NCBI GenBank assembly: GCA_041689615.1 | Contig: JBDNFW010000008.1 | Span: forward strand, 1 to 30,326 | DNA: 30,326 bases | Direction: 5' to 3' | DNA from: UBA7359 sp041689615 | GTDB taxonomy: Bacteria > Pseudomonadota > Gammaproteobacteria > Eutrophobiales > Eutrophobiaceae | In this document: in pieces, positions 8,350 through 15,558 of the stretch | How positions within the stretch are numbered: the stretch's first letter is position 1 | Layout: each line of letters opens with the position of its first letter | The notes under the pieces: model-generated | Database searches by the model: none | What the model was told of the DNA's origin: nothing | What the model saw: the letters and a program-made list of their open reading frames with translations, nothing else | Made by a program: the position numbers and the translations under genes

Positions 8350-8383
8350 TACATCCGTATATACAATTGTATGTACAAATGTA
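8350..8383. promoter_or_regulatory. Candidate BrnA operator (imperfect 34-bp palindrome)
   Basis: Starting 4 bp upstream of the brnT start codon is a palindrome centred between 8366 and 8367, in which 14 of 17 base pairs are symmetric. It has an inner 20-bp core (8357-8376) built on CAATTG and outer TACAT/ATGTA arms at 8350-8354 and 8379-8383. Its position and symmetry fit autorepression by the ribbon-helix-helix antitoxin BrnA. The link is inferred from position. Confidence 0.6.
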
Positions 8384-8447
8384 GTGGTGATTTAATGGAA
8401 AATCAAGGTGTTTTTAAGAAGAGTAAGATTAAAACTTGGTTTAATCT

Positions 8448-8630
8448 TTACTTATGACTAGCTGTTTCTTGCTGTATTAAAGTTCTAAGCGCATTGTTTA
8501 CTGATTCTGAATCGGGAAACGCTTTTGCAATATCCGGTTCCAACAAAACAACATTAGTGCCTTTAGTAAATCTGTCAACATATTTACCACGCACACCTTT
8601 ACTAAAATCATATTCGTCTTTCATTTTCAT
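8448..8630 (-). CDS. Small antitoxin-like protein (EYDFSKGVRGKY family)
   Basis: A 60-residue protein opening with DEYDFSKGVRGKY and continuing KGTNVVLLEPDIAKAFPDSESVNNALRTLIQ. The DEYDFSKG-RGK opening recurs in many small bacterial antitoxin-like proteins, and the DIAKAFPDSESVNNALRTLI tail looks like a short dimerisation or DNA-binding helix pair. I do not know a tested function. It starts within the stop of ygfZ (ATGA overlap at 8627-8630), so it is translated from the sdh/ygfZ transcript rather than from its own promoter. A second in-frame ATG two codons later (8622-8624) could be used. No cognate toxin is adjacent on this transcript; brnT lies about 100 nt further downstream with its own upstream region. 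Confidence 0.7.
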   Translation of the reverse strand: MKMKDEYDFSKGVRGKYVDRFTKGTNVVLLEPDIAKAFPDSESVNNALRTLIQQETASHK

Positions 8631-9622
8631 TCATTAACAGTATAAGGAAGTTTTACTATTTCAATTTCATGACTATCAGAAATCAACTTCTCGTTTAACT
8701 TATCTAATTCAATAACAGCCAACCCATAATAATTTCCATCAGGATGTTTAACTGAATTAACAATAATTCCGACTTTATTATCTGATTGTTCCAAAACAAT
8801 ATTGTCTCCAACATTTAATTCATTATTTGATTTTATTAACTGCAATCGTTTTTTTACTTCACCGCGATAATGTAATCGTGCGACAACCTCTTGTCCAGGA
8901 TAACAACCTTTTTGGTAACTTAAACTTTTTAATGCATCGAGGTTTAGCATTTGTGGCAAGAACTGTTCTTGCGTTGTTGATGTTATCCACGGTAGACCGG
9001 CAAGAATATCTAATAATTCCCAGATTGAACTACTGCTTAATTTTCTATTTAGTTCAGGTAGTTTTTTTGTTAGTGCTTCAATACTTCCTGTTATTAAATA
9101 TCGACCTGAGTTATCAGGGTGACAAATAATAACAAGACCATCTACAGCATGTACTTTACCTGCATTCGTTGGAATGTTTGAACCTAATGATGACAAGTCT
9201 TTTATATTAGCTAAGTCAACTAAAGGAGATGACTCTGATATATCTTCAATTGTTACTTTTGATCGCATAACAAACATGGTGAGTCTTTTTTGTACGAATT
9301 CTTTTAGTTCTTGTTTGAATAGTAATAAATAGCTTATGCCGGTATTTATAACAATAAAGTTTGTAATAACCTGACCTTTTGGATTACACCAGGCAGAAAG
9401 TTGTGCGGCAGGGTTTTTTATCAAGTTTAAATCATTAATAAGCTGACCGTGTAAAAAATCATGTCTGTCATCGCCACTAACAGCTAATAAGACAAAACCG
9501 GATAGGGGCGAGACGATGGGTGTCTCAGATACATTGATGTCTTTGTTATCGAATTCGATATTACCGTCATCTTGTATTGTTGCGCCCTGATCTTTCAGGA
9601 AGGTTTGCCATGTGTTTTTCAT
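8627..9622 (-). CDS. ygfZ: Folate-binding protein YgfZ
   Basis: YgfZ is a tetrahydrofolate-binding relative of the glycine cleavage T-protein that helps assembly or repair of certain Fe-S enzymes. The diagnostic K-G-C-Y-P-G-Q-E motif with the essential Cys is intact at residues 238-245, followed by VVARLHYRGEVKKRL. The N-terminal folate-binding part shows LLAVSGDDRHDFLHGQLINDL. Length 331 is normal. The ATG at 9620-9622 lies 9 nt after the sdhE stop, so it belongs to the sdh operon. SdhB needs three Fe-S clusters, which makes the co-expression sensible. Its stop overlaps the start of the following small gene by 4 nt. Confidence 0.93.
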   Translation of the reverse strand: MKNTWQTFLKDQGATIQDDGNIEFDNKDINVSETPIVSPLSGFVLLAVSGDDRHDFLHGQLINDLNLIKNPAAQLSAWCNPKGQVITNFIVINTGISYLLLFKQELKEFVQKRLTMFVMRSKVTIEDISESSPLVDLANIKDLSSLGSNIPTNAGKVHAVDGLVIICHPDNSGRYLITGSIEALTKKLPELNRKLSSSSIWELLDILAGLPWITSTTQEQFLPQMLNLDALKSLSYQKGCYPGQEVVARLHYRGEVKKRLQLIKSNNELNVGDNIVLEQSDNKVGIIVNSVKHPDGNYYGLAVIELDKLNEKLISDSHEIEIVKLPYTVNE

Positions 9623-9631
9623 AAGAATGAT

Positions 9632-9880
9632 TTAAGTTATTTTTCTGGAGTCACGTATGAGTTTGATGATGTGTGTTAATGCTTCATCTTCGGGTTTAGT
9701 TCTTCCCATGATCCAATCGAGGATATCGAGATCAGCTTCATCCAGTAGTTTTGAAAATGTGTTTTGATCAATATCACTGAGTGAGTCGTAAGACTCATTC
9801 AGAAATGTTTGTAATACGATATCCATTTCCCGCATGCCTCTTCGGCAACGCCAGAGGAGACGGGAACGATCAGCGTCCAT
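9632..9880 (-). CDS. sdhE: FAD assembly factor SdhE
   Basis: SdhE (formerly YgfY/CptB, mitochondrial SDHAF2/Sdh5) promotes covalent attachment of FAD to the flavoprotein subunit SdhA. The 82-residue protein has the diagnostic RGMREMD sequence (R14-G15-x-x-E18) on the conserved surface, followed by the five-helix fold ending in DLDILDWIMGRTKPED. The start codon overlaps the sdhB stop by one base (TAATG at 9878-9882), implying translational coupling, and ygfZ follows after 9 nt. Confidence 0.95.
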   Translation of the reverse strand: MDADRSRLLWRCRRGMREMDIVLQTFLNESYDSLSDIDQNTFSKLLDEADLDILDWIMGRTKPEDEALTHIIKLIRDSRKIT

Positions 9881-10662
9881 TAAACGTTTCGTGACACCAT
9901 TAATTTTTTGATTTCAGCAATGGCTTTTGCTGGATTCAAACCTTTCGGACAGGTGTTGGTACAGTTCATAATGGTATGACAACGATAAAGACGGAATGGA
10001 TCTTCCAGTTCGTCTAAACGCTCACCCGTAAATTCATCGCGACTATCCGCTATCCAACGATAAGCTTGTAATAAAACAGCAGGACCAAGATAACGATCAC
10101 TGTTCCACCAGTAACTTGGGCAACCGGCTGAACAACACGCGCAAAGAATACATTCATACAAACCATCGAGTTCAGCACGTTCTTCTTTTGATTGAAGTCG
10201 TTCTGCATCAGGCGGTGGTGGTGATTGTGTTTGCAGCCACGGTTTAATCGACGCGTACTGTGCAAAGAAATGCGTTAAGTCTGGAATTAAATCTTTTAAC
10301 ACTGGCATATGCGGCAATGGATAAATAGGAATATCGCCTCTAAATTCACCAATCGCTTTAATACAAGCAAGAGTATTAGTTCCGCCAATGTTCATTGCAC
10401 ATGAACCACAAATACCTTCACGACATGAACGACGAAAGGTGAGCGTGGAATCTATTTCATTTTTAATATAGATAATCGCGTCCAATATCATCGGGCCGCA
10501 ATTATCTAGATTGATTTCATAGGTATCTAATCTTGGGTTTTCACCGGAGTCCGGTTCCCAACGATAGATATGAAATGATTTTTTATTGGACGCTCCTTCC
10601 GCAGCAGCGAAGGTTTTACCTTTCGTAACTTTAGAATTCTTGGGTAATGTAAATTCAGCCAT
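9880..10662 (-). CDS. sdhB: Succinate dehydrogenase iron-sulfur subunit SdhB
   Basis: Electron-transfer subunit of complex II, peripheral on the cytoplasmic side of the inner membrane. The plant-type ferredoxin domain binds the 2Fe-2S cluster with Cys80, Cys85, Cys88 and Cys100. The C-terminal domain has CILCACCSAGCP (Cys171, 174, 177 for 4Fe-4S and Cys181) and CHTIMNCTNTCPKGLNP (Cys228, 234, 238) completing the 4Fe-4S and 3Fe-4S sets. All eleven ligands are present. The 260-residue length and the MAEFTLPKNSKV opening match alphaproteobacterial/mitochondrial SdhB rather than the shorter E. coli protein (238). It lies 27 nt after sdhA and overlaps sdhE by one base. Confidence 0.97.
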   Translation of the reverse strand: MAEFTLPKNSKVTKGKTFAAAEGASNKKSFHIYRWEPDSGENPRLDTYEINLDNCGPMILDAIIYIKNEIDSTLTFRRSCREGICGSCAMNIGGTNTLACIKAIGEFRGDIPIYPLPHMPVLKDLIPDLTHFFAQYASIKPWLQTQSPPPPDAERLQSKEERAELDGLYECILCACCSAGCPSYWWNSDRYLGPAVLLQAYRWIADSRDEFTGERLDELEDPFRLYRCHTIMNCTNTCPKGLNPAKAIAEIKKLMVSRNV

Positions 10663-10689
10663 AACTTATTCTCTGTTGGTTTATCGCTA

Positions 10690-12480
10690 TTAATAGACGC
10701 GTTTCTTTGGAGGAAACACATCAACGTCGTCTGACAATGTGTACATGTGCACAGGTCGGTAATCGAAACTGACTTTGCCTTTGTTATCTATCCACGCCAG
10801 TGTATGTTTCATCCAGTTATCATCATCACGATCCGGGAAATCTTCACGGGCATGTCCACCGCGACTTTCTTGTCGATTCATTGCGCCGTGAATACTGACC
10901 ATGGCACATTGCAGTAGGTTTTCGAGTTCCAGTGTTTCTACCAAGTCGGTATTCCAGACCATGCTTTTATCATCAACCTTAACTTGCGAGAAGGAATCCC
11001 ATATCTTTGCCATTTCATCGATACCGTGTTGCATTGATTCGCCAGTACGGAATACTGCCGCATCATTCTGCATAGTACGTTGCATTTTGTCGCGTATTTT
11101 AGCGGTCGATATTGAACCCTTGTTGTGACGTATCCTGTCCAGTCGATCTAAACCTTCCTGACCGGCATTTGGCATATCTTTATGTGGCATACCGGGTTTA
11201 ATATTTTCTGCACAGTAATTCGCAGCTGCACGACCGAAGACGATTAAGTCGAGTAGTGAGTTAGAGCCTAAACGATTCGCACCATGTACGGATACACAGG
11301 CTGCTTCACCGATAGACATTAAGCCTTCAACGATTGTGTCAGGATCACCGTCTTTTAACGTGACCACCTGACCATGGTAATTGGTTTGTACACCGCCCAT
11401 GTTGTAATGCACAGTCGGAATTACTGGAATTGGTTCTTTTGTTACATCAACGCCGGCAAATATTTCCGCTGATTCAGCAATGCCCGGTAAACGTTCGTTA
11501 ATGACTTCAGGTCCTAAATGTTCAAGGTGTAGATGTATATGATCTTTATCTTTACCAACACCACGACCTTCGCGAATTTCCATAGTCATCGAACGACTCA
11601 CAACATCGCGCGAGGCTAAATCTTTTGCAGAAGGCGCATAACGTTCCATAAAACGTTCGCCTTCGGAATTGGTTAAGTAACCACCTTCACCGCGTACACC
11701 TTCGGTAATTAAACAACCTGAACCATAAATACCGGTAGGGTGGAATTGAATGAATTCCATATCTTGCAGCGGTAAGCCAGCACGTAAGACCATGCCGTTA
11801 CCATCACCAGTACACGTATGAGCCGAAGTCGCTGAGAAAAAAGCGCGACCATAACCACCAGTAGCGAGTACGACTTGATGTGCACGAAAGCGATGAATCT
11901 TTCCATCTTCAAGATTCCAGGCCATGACACCGCGACAAACACCTTCGTCATCCATAATCAAATCGAAAGCAAAGTATTCAATATAAAATTCAGCTTCGTG
12001 TTTTAAAGATTGTTGATAAAGCGTATGCAAGATTGCATGACCAGTTCTATCAGCCGCCGCACAAGTTCGTTGTGCAGTTCCTTCACCATAATTGGTTGTC
12101 ATGCCACCGAAAGGACGTTGATAAATTTTTCCTTCTTCAGTACGTGAGAAGGGCACACCTTGATGTTCTAATTCAATAACAGCAGGTACTGCTTCACGGC
12201 ACATGTATTCAATGGCATCTTGATCGCCTAACCAATCAGAACCTTTAACGGTGTCATACATATGCCAACGCCAATCATCTTCACCCATGTTACCTAGTGA
12301 AGCACTCATGCCGCCTTGAGCTGCAACGGTATGACTACGGGTAGGAAATACTTTAGTAATACATGCTGTCTTTAAACCTTTTGCCGCCATACCGAAGGTT
12401 GCTCTTAGTCCAGCACCGCCAGCGCCAACAACGACGACGTCGTATTTATGTTCAATAATTTCGTATGATGAATTTGTCAT
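10690..12480 (-). CDS. sdhA: Succinate dehydrogenase flavoprotein subunit SdhA
   Basis: Catalytic subunit oxidising succinate to fumarate. It has the N-terminal dinucleotide fold GAGGAG (19-24) and the SHTVAAQGG motif with His50 as the covalent FAD ligand. The active-site stretches FHPTGIYGSGCLITEGVRGEGG and VHGANRLGSNSLLDLIVFGR follow, as does a C-terminal domain with NRQESRGGHAREDFPDRDD. Length 596 and the MTNSSYEIIEHKYDVVVVGAGG opening match the alphaproteobacterial/mitochondrial type. The start is 6 nt after the sdhD stop. The SdhE assembly factor that flavinylates this subunit is encoded in the same operon. Confidence 0.98.
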   Translation of the reverse strand: MTNSSYEIIEHKYDVVVVGAGGAGLRATFGMAAKGLKTACITKVFPTRSHTVAAQGGMSASLGNMGEDDWRWHMYDTVKGSDWLGDQDAIEYMCREAVPAVIELEHQGVPFSRTEEGKIYQRPFGGMTTNYGEGTAQRTCAAADRTGHAILHTLYQQSLKHEAEFYIEYFAFDLIMDDEGVCRGVMAWNLEDGKIHRFRAHQVVLATGGYGRAFFSATSAHTCTGDGNGMVLRAGLPLQDMEFIQFHPTGIYGSGCLITEGVRGEGGYLTNSEGERFMERYAPSAKDLASRDVVSRSMTMEIREGRGVGKDKDHIHLHLEHLGPEVINERLPGIAESAEIFAGVDVTKEPIPVIPTVHYNMGGVQTNYHGQVVTLKDGDPDTIVEGLMSIGEAACVSVHGANRLGSNSLLDLIVFGRAAANYCAENIKPGMPHKDMPNAGQEGLDRLDRIRHNKGSISTAKIRDKMQRTMQNDAAVFRTGESMQHGIDEMAKIWDSFSQVKVDDKSMVWNTDLVETLELENLLQCAMVSIHGAMNRQESRGGHAREDFPDRDDDNWMKHTLAWIDNKGKVSFDYRPVHMYTLSDDVDVFPPKKRVY

Positions 12481-12486
12481 TATTAT

Positions 12487-12867
12487 TTACTTTCCTAAAT
12501 AAATCTTGAGCACAGCAATTGCGGCACTGAGTCCGGCCAACCAGACAAGAAACTTAACCAGTATCAGACATGCAATTTTTTGCCATTCTGAATCAATATA
12601 ATCTTCGATAATGACCTGCACGCCTAGAGCGGCATGGTAGTAAAGCGAGAATAAGAAAAGCAGCATTAAAACTGCATTGATTGGTTGACTTAACCATGCA
12701 ATGACAATGGCGTATTCAGCGCCAGTAACGGCAACCAGAGAATAAATAAACCATAAACTTAATGGCACAAGTGCAACGGCAGTTAAACGTTGAGCCCACC
12801 AATGATGAAACCCTTCTTTTGCTGAACCAAGTCCACGTACTTTCGCTAATGGGCTGCGCATACTCAT
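12487..12867 (-). CDS. sdhD: Succinate dehydrogenase membrane anchor subunit SdhD
   Basis: Hydrophobic subunit with three membrane helices that helps bind haem b and ubiquinone. MRSPLAKVRGLGSAKEGFHHWWAQRLTA at the N-terminus is the alphaproteobacterial-type signature. His78 (YYHAALGVQ) corresponds to the haem ligand and Asp89-Tyr90 to the quinone-site pair; their 12-residue spacing equals that in E. coli. A strong Shine-Dalgarno (GGGAGGTG on the minus strand, 12872-12879) precedes the ATG, which overlaps the sdhC stop as ATGA. Confidence 0.94.
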   Translation of the reverse strand: MSMRSPLAKVRGLGSAKEGFHHWWAQRLTAVALVPLSLWFIYSLVAVTGAEYAIVIAWLSQPINAVLMLLFLFSLYYHAALGVQVIIEDYIDSEWQKIACLILVKFLVWLAGLSAAIAVLKIYLGK

Positions 12868-13247
12868 AGTACACCTCCCAAAATAACGGTAACGGCTGTC
12901 AGAATAATACTGAATGCAATAACGGCATAACCCGATTTATAGGTTGTCGATATTTCCAATCCTAAACCTGCATCCCAAAATAAATGTCTGACGCCATTAG
13001 CAAGATGAAAATAAAGAGAGAAGACGAAACCAATTAATATTATTTTTCCATACCAGGCCGAGCCGTACTGTTGCAAATTGGTAAATGCTTGTTCGCTAGT
13101 CGCAAGTCCCACTAACCAACACGTGAGTAGTAACGAACCAAGACTTAGAAAGACGCCTGTGCCTCTATGTGTAATTGACAAAATTGATGTCAATTGAGGT
13201 TTATAGACTTGCAAATGGGGTGATAACGGTCGTTTCACCGGTTCCAT
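12864..13247 (-). CDS. sdhC: Succinate dehydrogenase cytochrome b556 subunit SdhC
   Basis: Membrane subunit of complex II. MEPVKRPLSPHLQVYKP followed by LTSILSITHRGTG is the typical family N-terminus. Ser24 and Arg28 line up with the quinone-site Ser/Arg of E. coli SdhC, and His81 in YFHLANGVRHLFWD lines up with the haem ligand His84. Three hydrophobic helices are visible in 127 residues. An AGAGGA Shine-Dalgarno sits about 8 nt before the ATG. It is preceded by the small SdhAF4 gene with an 80-nt gap that contains a small hairpin. Confidence 0.95.
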   Translation of the reverse strand: MEPVKRPLSPHLQVYKPQLTSILSITHRGTGVFLSLGSLLLTCWLVGLATSEQAFTNLQQYGSAWYGKIILIGFVFSLYFHLANGVRHLFWDAGLGLEISTTYKSGYAVIAFSIILTAVTVILGGVL

Positions 13248-13282
13248 AATTGATATCCTCTAAAAAAGTGTGTTAATTCTAA

Positions 13283-13299
13283 ACTGTTTTATAAACAGT
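13283..13299 (-). other. Hairpin between sdhAF4 and sdhC
   Basis: A perfect 7-bp inverted repeat ACTGTTT-TAT-AAACAGT lies in the 80-nt gap between the SdhAF4 gene and sdhC. No T-run follows on the minus strand, so it is not a normal terminator. It could be an RNA processing or stabilising element, or an operator for an internal sdhC promoter. No function is shown. Confidence 0.35.
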
Positions 13300-13327
13300 C
13301 ATTATCGTTTTTGCTTTTAGATCTTTG

Positions 13328-13483
13328 CTAAAAGTCTATACAGCGTCCTTTCTTCTCCCAATCACCATAACGTGTTGGTTCAGGTCCTTTGGGACCTCCA
13401 ATTTCTTTAGGCGAGGATTTTGATTGTCGTTGAACATTCTCATCCTTGCTTTCTTTATTATTTATATTTTTATTATCTTTCAT
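13328..13483 (-). CDS. SdhAF4-family (DUF1674) succinate dehydrogenase assembly factor
   Basis: A 51-codon gene found by reading the minus strand: ATG at 13481-13483, TAG at 13328-13330. The N-terminal half is polar (Lys/Asn/Glu/Ser-rich, probably disordered). The C-terminal 25 residues read KEIGGPKGPEPTRYGDWEKK followed by GRCIDF at the very end, which is the hallmark of DUF1674/SDHAF4. In mitochondria this protein binds flavinylated SdhA and shields it before assembly with SdhB. The position directly upstream of sdhC on the same strand supports the function. It could be the first gene of the operon. The family is best known from alphaproteobacteria and eukaryotes, in line with the type of the sdh genes here. 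Confidence 0.9.
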   Translation of the reverse strand: MKDNKNINNKESKDENVQRQSKSSPKEIGGPKGPEPTRYGDWEKKGRCIDF

Positions 13484-13609
13484 CTAACTCTTAATTTAGC
13501 AGTGAATAGTGATGCTGCGCTGCAATGTAAATTGAACAGTTATTTTAACCCAAAAACGCGTTAATATCTTTTTCTCGAAAACGGAATCTAGAGCGCCAAT
13601 GATCTGCTT

Positions 13610-14056
13610 ATGGATAAGACAGAAAATCCTTTTTTAGCCACACTCAGGCTGCCCGTAAAAAACTCTTCGATTTTGCTTATGGTCGTAATAGCAGTGCACT
13701 TTATGTGCCTGATATTGCCTTGGCTGACAGGATTAGCTTTATATATTAAGAGCATACTGACAAGCGTTGTGCTGGTCAGTTTATGTTATTACTTATATCA
13801 ATACCGGTTTTATGACGCTAAAAAGCGAGTAATAGAGTTGATTCTAGGAGAAGAAGATAATTGGCAAGTGAAAATGAATAATGGTGCAGTGCATCAAGCT
13901 AAGTTAGGTCATAGCCGATTTGTACATCCGTTGCTCACCATTATCTCGTTGATGTATGAAAATAGTCGTGAGTATTTTATTTTTACACCTGAAATACTTG
14001 ATGCTGATTTATTTCGGCGGCTACGCGTTCGATTACGTTTTCAGGTAGGTAAGTAA
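13610..14056 (+). CDS. ygfX: YgfX-like membrane protein
   Basis: A 148-residue protein with two close hydrophobic helices near the N-terminus (about 21-40 and 43-64), then a soluble beta-rich part and the C-terminal signature EILDADLFRRLRVRLRF, which matches the YgfX (CptA) family. E. coli YgfX was reported as a membrane-bound toxin partner of SdhE/YgfY, though the main role of SdhE is now flavinylation. Here the gene diverges from the sdh operon instead of pairing directly with sdhE. No clear Shine-Dalgarno precedes the ATG. Its stop lies 1 nt from the stop of the convergent gene at 14058. Confidence 0.75.
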   Translation: MDKTENPFLATLRLPVKNSSILLMVVIAVHFMCLILPWLTGLALYIKSILTSVVLVSLCYYLYQYRFYDAKKRVIELILGEEDNWQVKMNNGAVHQAKLGHSRFVHPLLTIISLMYENSREYFIFTPEILDADLFRRLRVRLRFQVGK

Positions 14057-14057
14057 T

Positions 14058-14924
14058 CTAAGAGAAATAACGCGTTTGCCACGCAGTCCAGAGTTTTCTA
14101 AGCGGCGTTAAACTTACATTCTTATCAAATAAACTGCATCCATCTCTAAGAATTTCATCGCAAGTTTTAAATGTGAGTCGATTCATGATTAATCCGTGTT
14201 GAAAATGTATATTATTTTCTTTGTTTAGTTTTTTATACGTCTCATCAAGTCTTGTTTTTAAATTTATTAACAATGGTGAAAAGATTTCTTTTTGTTTTAT
14301 CTGTTTATTTTTTGTTTCGATACGAAGACTTAACAAATCAGTATTATTGGCATAGCTTGCCGGAATAATGCAACGCGTTTCATTGATGTAAGTATTGGGT
14401 TGTTGTAAACAAGTTGTAAAATGTATGAGTGCGCCCATTTCTCGCATTACATCTAATGAATCAGTTTTTGTTTGATTTAATTGATGTGCACATTGATACC
14501 AGATTTCTCCAGTTGTCGATTTGTATAAAGATAAAATCGAATCTAAAGAATCTTTTTGTTCTATAAATATAAAATGATTGAAAAATTCAATGACACTGTC
14601 AAATGTTGAATTTAAATTTTTATCAAAGACTATGCATTCTTGCATTTGTTTTGTAACAGGATGACGAGCCTGTTGATTGAATAGACGTTCAATTTCTTCG
14701 TGCCACCATTTTAGTTTTATTCGTGCTACACCCGGATCAGAGCATTCCTGAATAATATCGCTTAGTTCATATAGAAACGCATGAAAAGCAATAATGAGTG
14801 CTTTGTTTTTTTTGCAATCAAAAATAGTTGCATAATAAAGATTGGAACCATCGGGTATTGCTTTATTGATGCAATAATCAAAAGCTGTGGAATCGTTAAG
14901 ATCAGAGTTCACTGAGTCTATCAT
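14058..14924 (-). CDS. Squalene/phytoene synthase-family protein lacking the aspartate-rich motifs
   Basis: A 288-residue all-helical protein with the family framework: AFDYCINKAIPDGSNLYYATIF near the N-terminus, ALIIAFHAFLYELSDIIQE, and SDPGVARIKLKWWHEEIERLF. In the active synthases the first Mg-binding motif reads roughly D-D-x-x-D. Here the corresponding stretch (54-60, LSDIIQE) keeps only Asp56. The second motif, normally in a helix reading like LTNILRD followed by acidic residues, is replaced by FTTCLQQPNTYIN (169-181). It is therefore probably not a prenyl synthase, and resembles the non-catalytic NDUFAF6-type branch linked to respiratory complex I assembly. The ATG at 14922-14924 lies inside the 3' end of the mupP-like gene (23-nt overlap), and ubiG is two genes upstream, so it belongs to a quinone-linked operon. 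Confidence 0.72.
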   Translation of the reverse strand: MIDSVNSDLNDSTAFDYCINKAIPDGSNLYYATIFDCKKNKALIIAFHAFLYELSDIIQECSDPGVARIKLKWWHEEIERLFNQQARHPVTKQMQECIVFDKNLNSTFDSVIEFFNHFIFIEQKDSLDSILSLYKSTTGEIWYQCAHQLNQTKTDSLDVMREMGALIHFTTCLQQPNTYINETRCIIPASYANNTDLLSLRIETKNKQIKQKEIFSPLLINLKTRLDETYKKLNKENNIHFQHGLIMNRLTFKTCDEILRDGCSLFDKNVSLTPLRKLWTAWQTRYFS

Positions 14925-15558
14925 TTATCTCATGCACGCTGGTAACCATCGTGTCTGCATTCCAGCTATGTGGGTCTTCATCTTTTTCAATGTAACCATA
15001 AAGTGCGATCATTGTTTTCGTGCCAGCACGATTTCCAGCTTCTATATCGCGCTGAGCATCACCTATATAAATAGTTGATGCAGGTTCAGCTTGAATTAAT
15101 TCGCAGGCGTGAATCACTGGAGCAGGGTGAGGCTTACGTTGTTCCAGTGTATCTCCACTGACAATACAAGCAGCTCGTTTATCAAGAGATAGCGCTTCTA
15201 ATAAAGGCATTGTTAGCCATCCTGACTTATTAGTGACAATACCCCATGTTTTATTGTTGTTTTCAAGTAAGGTTAATAATTCTGCCATGCCATCATACAG
15301 TTTTGTTTCTTCTGCAATATGTTCAAGATAATAATTTAGAAATTGCTCGCGTATATCTTCAAAACCAGAATCACTTTCCTCAAGATCAAAAGCCAGTTTG
15401 ATCATGGCGTTACCACCGAGTGAAACAGCTGGGCTGATTACTTCTAATGGTAATTTTTCTAAATTGTGTTTCTGGCGAATCGCATTAAGTGCGTTAGCAA
15501 GATCAGGTGCTGTATCTGCTAATGTACCATCTAGGTCGAAAAGAACGTTATCTATCAT
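14902..15558 (-). CDS. mupP: HAD phosphatase, MupP/Gph-like
   Basis: A 218-residue haloacid dehalogenase hydrolase with all four motifs: DLDGTLAD (nucleophile Asp8, acid/base Asp10), VTN with Thr109, KPHP with Lys142, and GDAQRD with Asp167 and Asp171. The cap domain between residues 16 and 85 is of the Gph type. The C-terminal block YGYIEKDEDPHSWNAD and the position directly after ubiG match MupP of Pseudomonas, which dephosphorylates N-acetylmuramate 6-phosphate in peptidoglycan recycling. Phosphoglycolate phosphatase (Gph) is the alternative, and sequence alone does not separate them firmly. The start overlaps the ubiG stop by one base (TGATG). Confidence 0.8.
   Translation of the reverse strand: MIDNVLFDLDGTLADTAPDLANALNAIRQKHNLEKLPLEVISPAVSLGGNAMIKLAFDLEESDSGFEDIREQFLNYYLEHIAEETKLYDGMAELLTLLENNNKTWGIVTNKSGWLTMPLLEALSLDKRAACIVSGDTLEQRKPHPAPVIHACELIQAEPASTIYIGDAQRDIEAGNRAGTKTMIALYGYIEKDEDPHSWNADTMVTSVHEINDRLSEL

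Noticed and set aside
13283..13299. The sdhAF4-sdhC hairpin as an intrinsic terminator
   Set aside because: The stem is AT-rich and no T-run follows on the minus strand, so full termination is unlikely.
14902..15558. Calling the HAD gene a plain phosphoglycolate phosphatase
   Set aside because: The neighbourhood with ubiG and the C-terminal YGYI--DED---W-AD block favour MupP, although Gph cannot be excluded.
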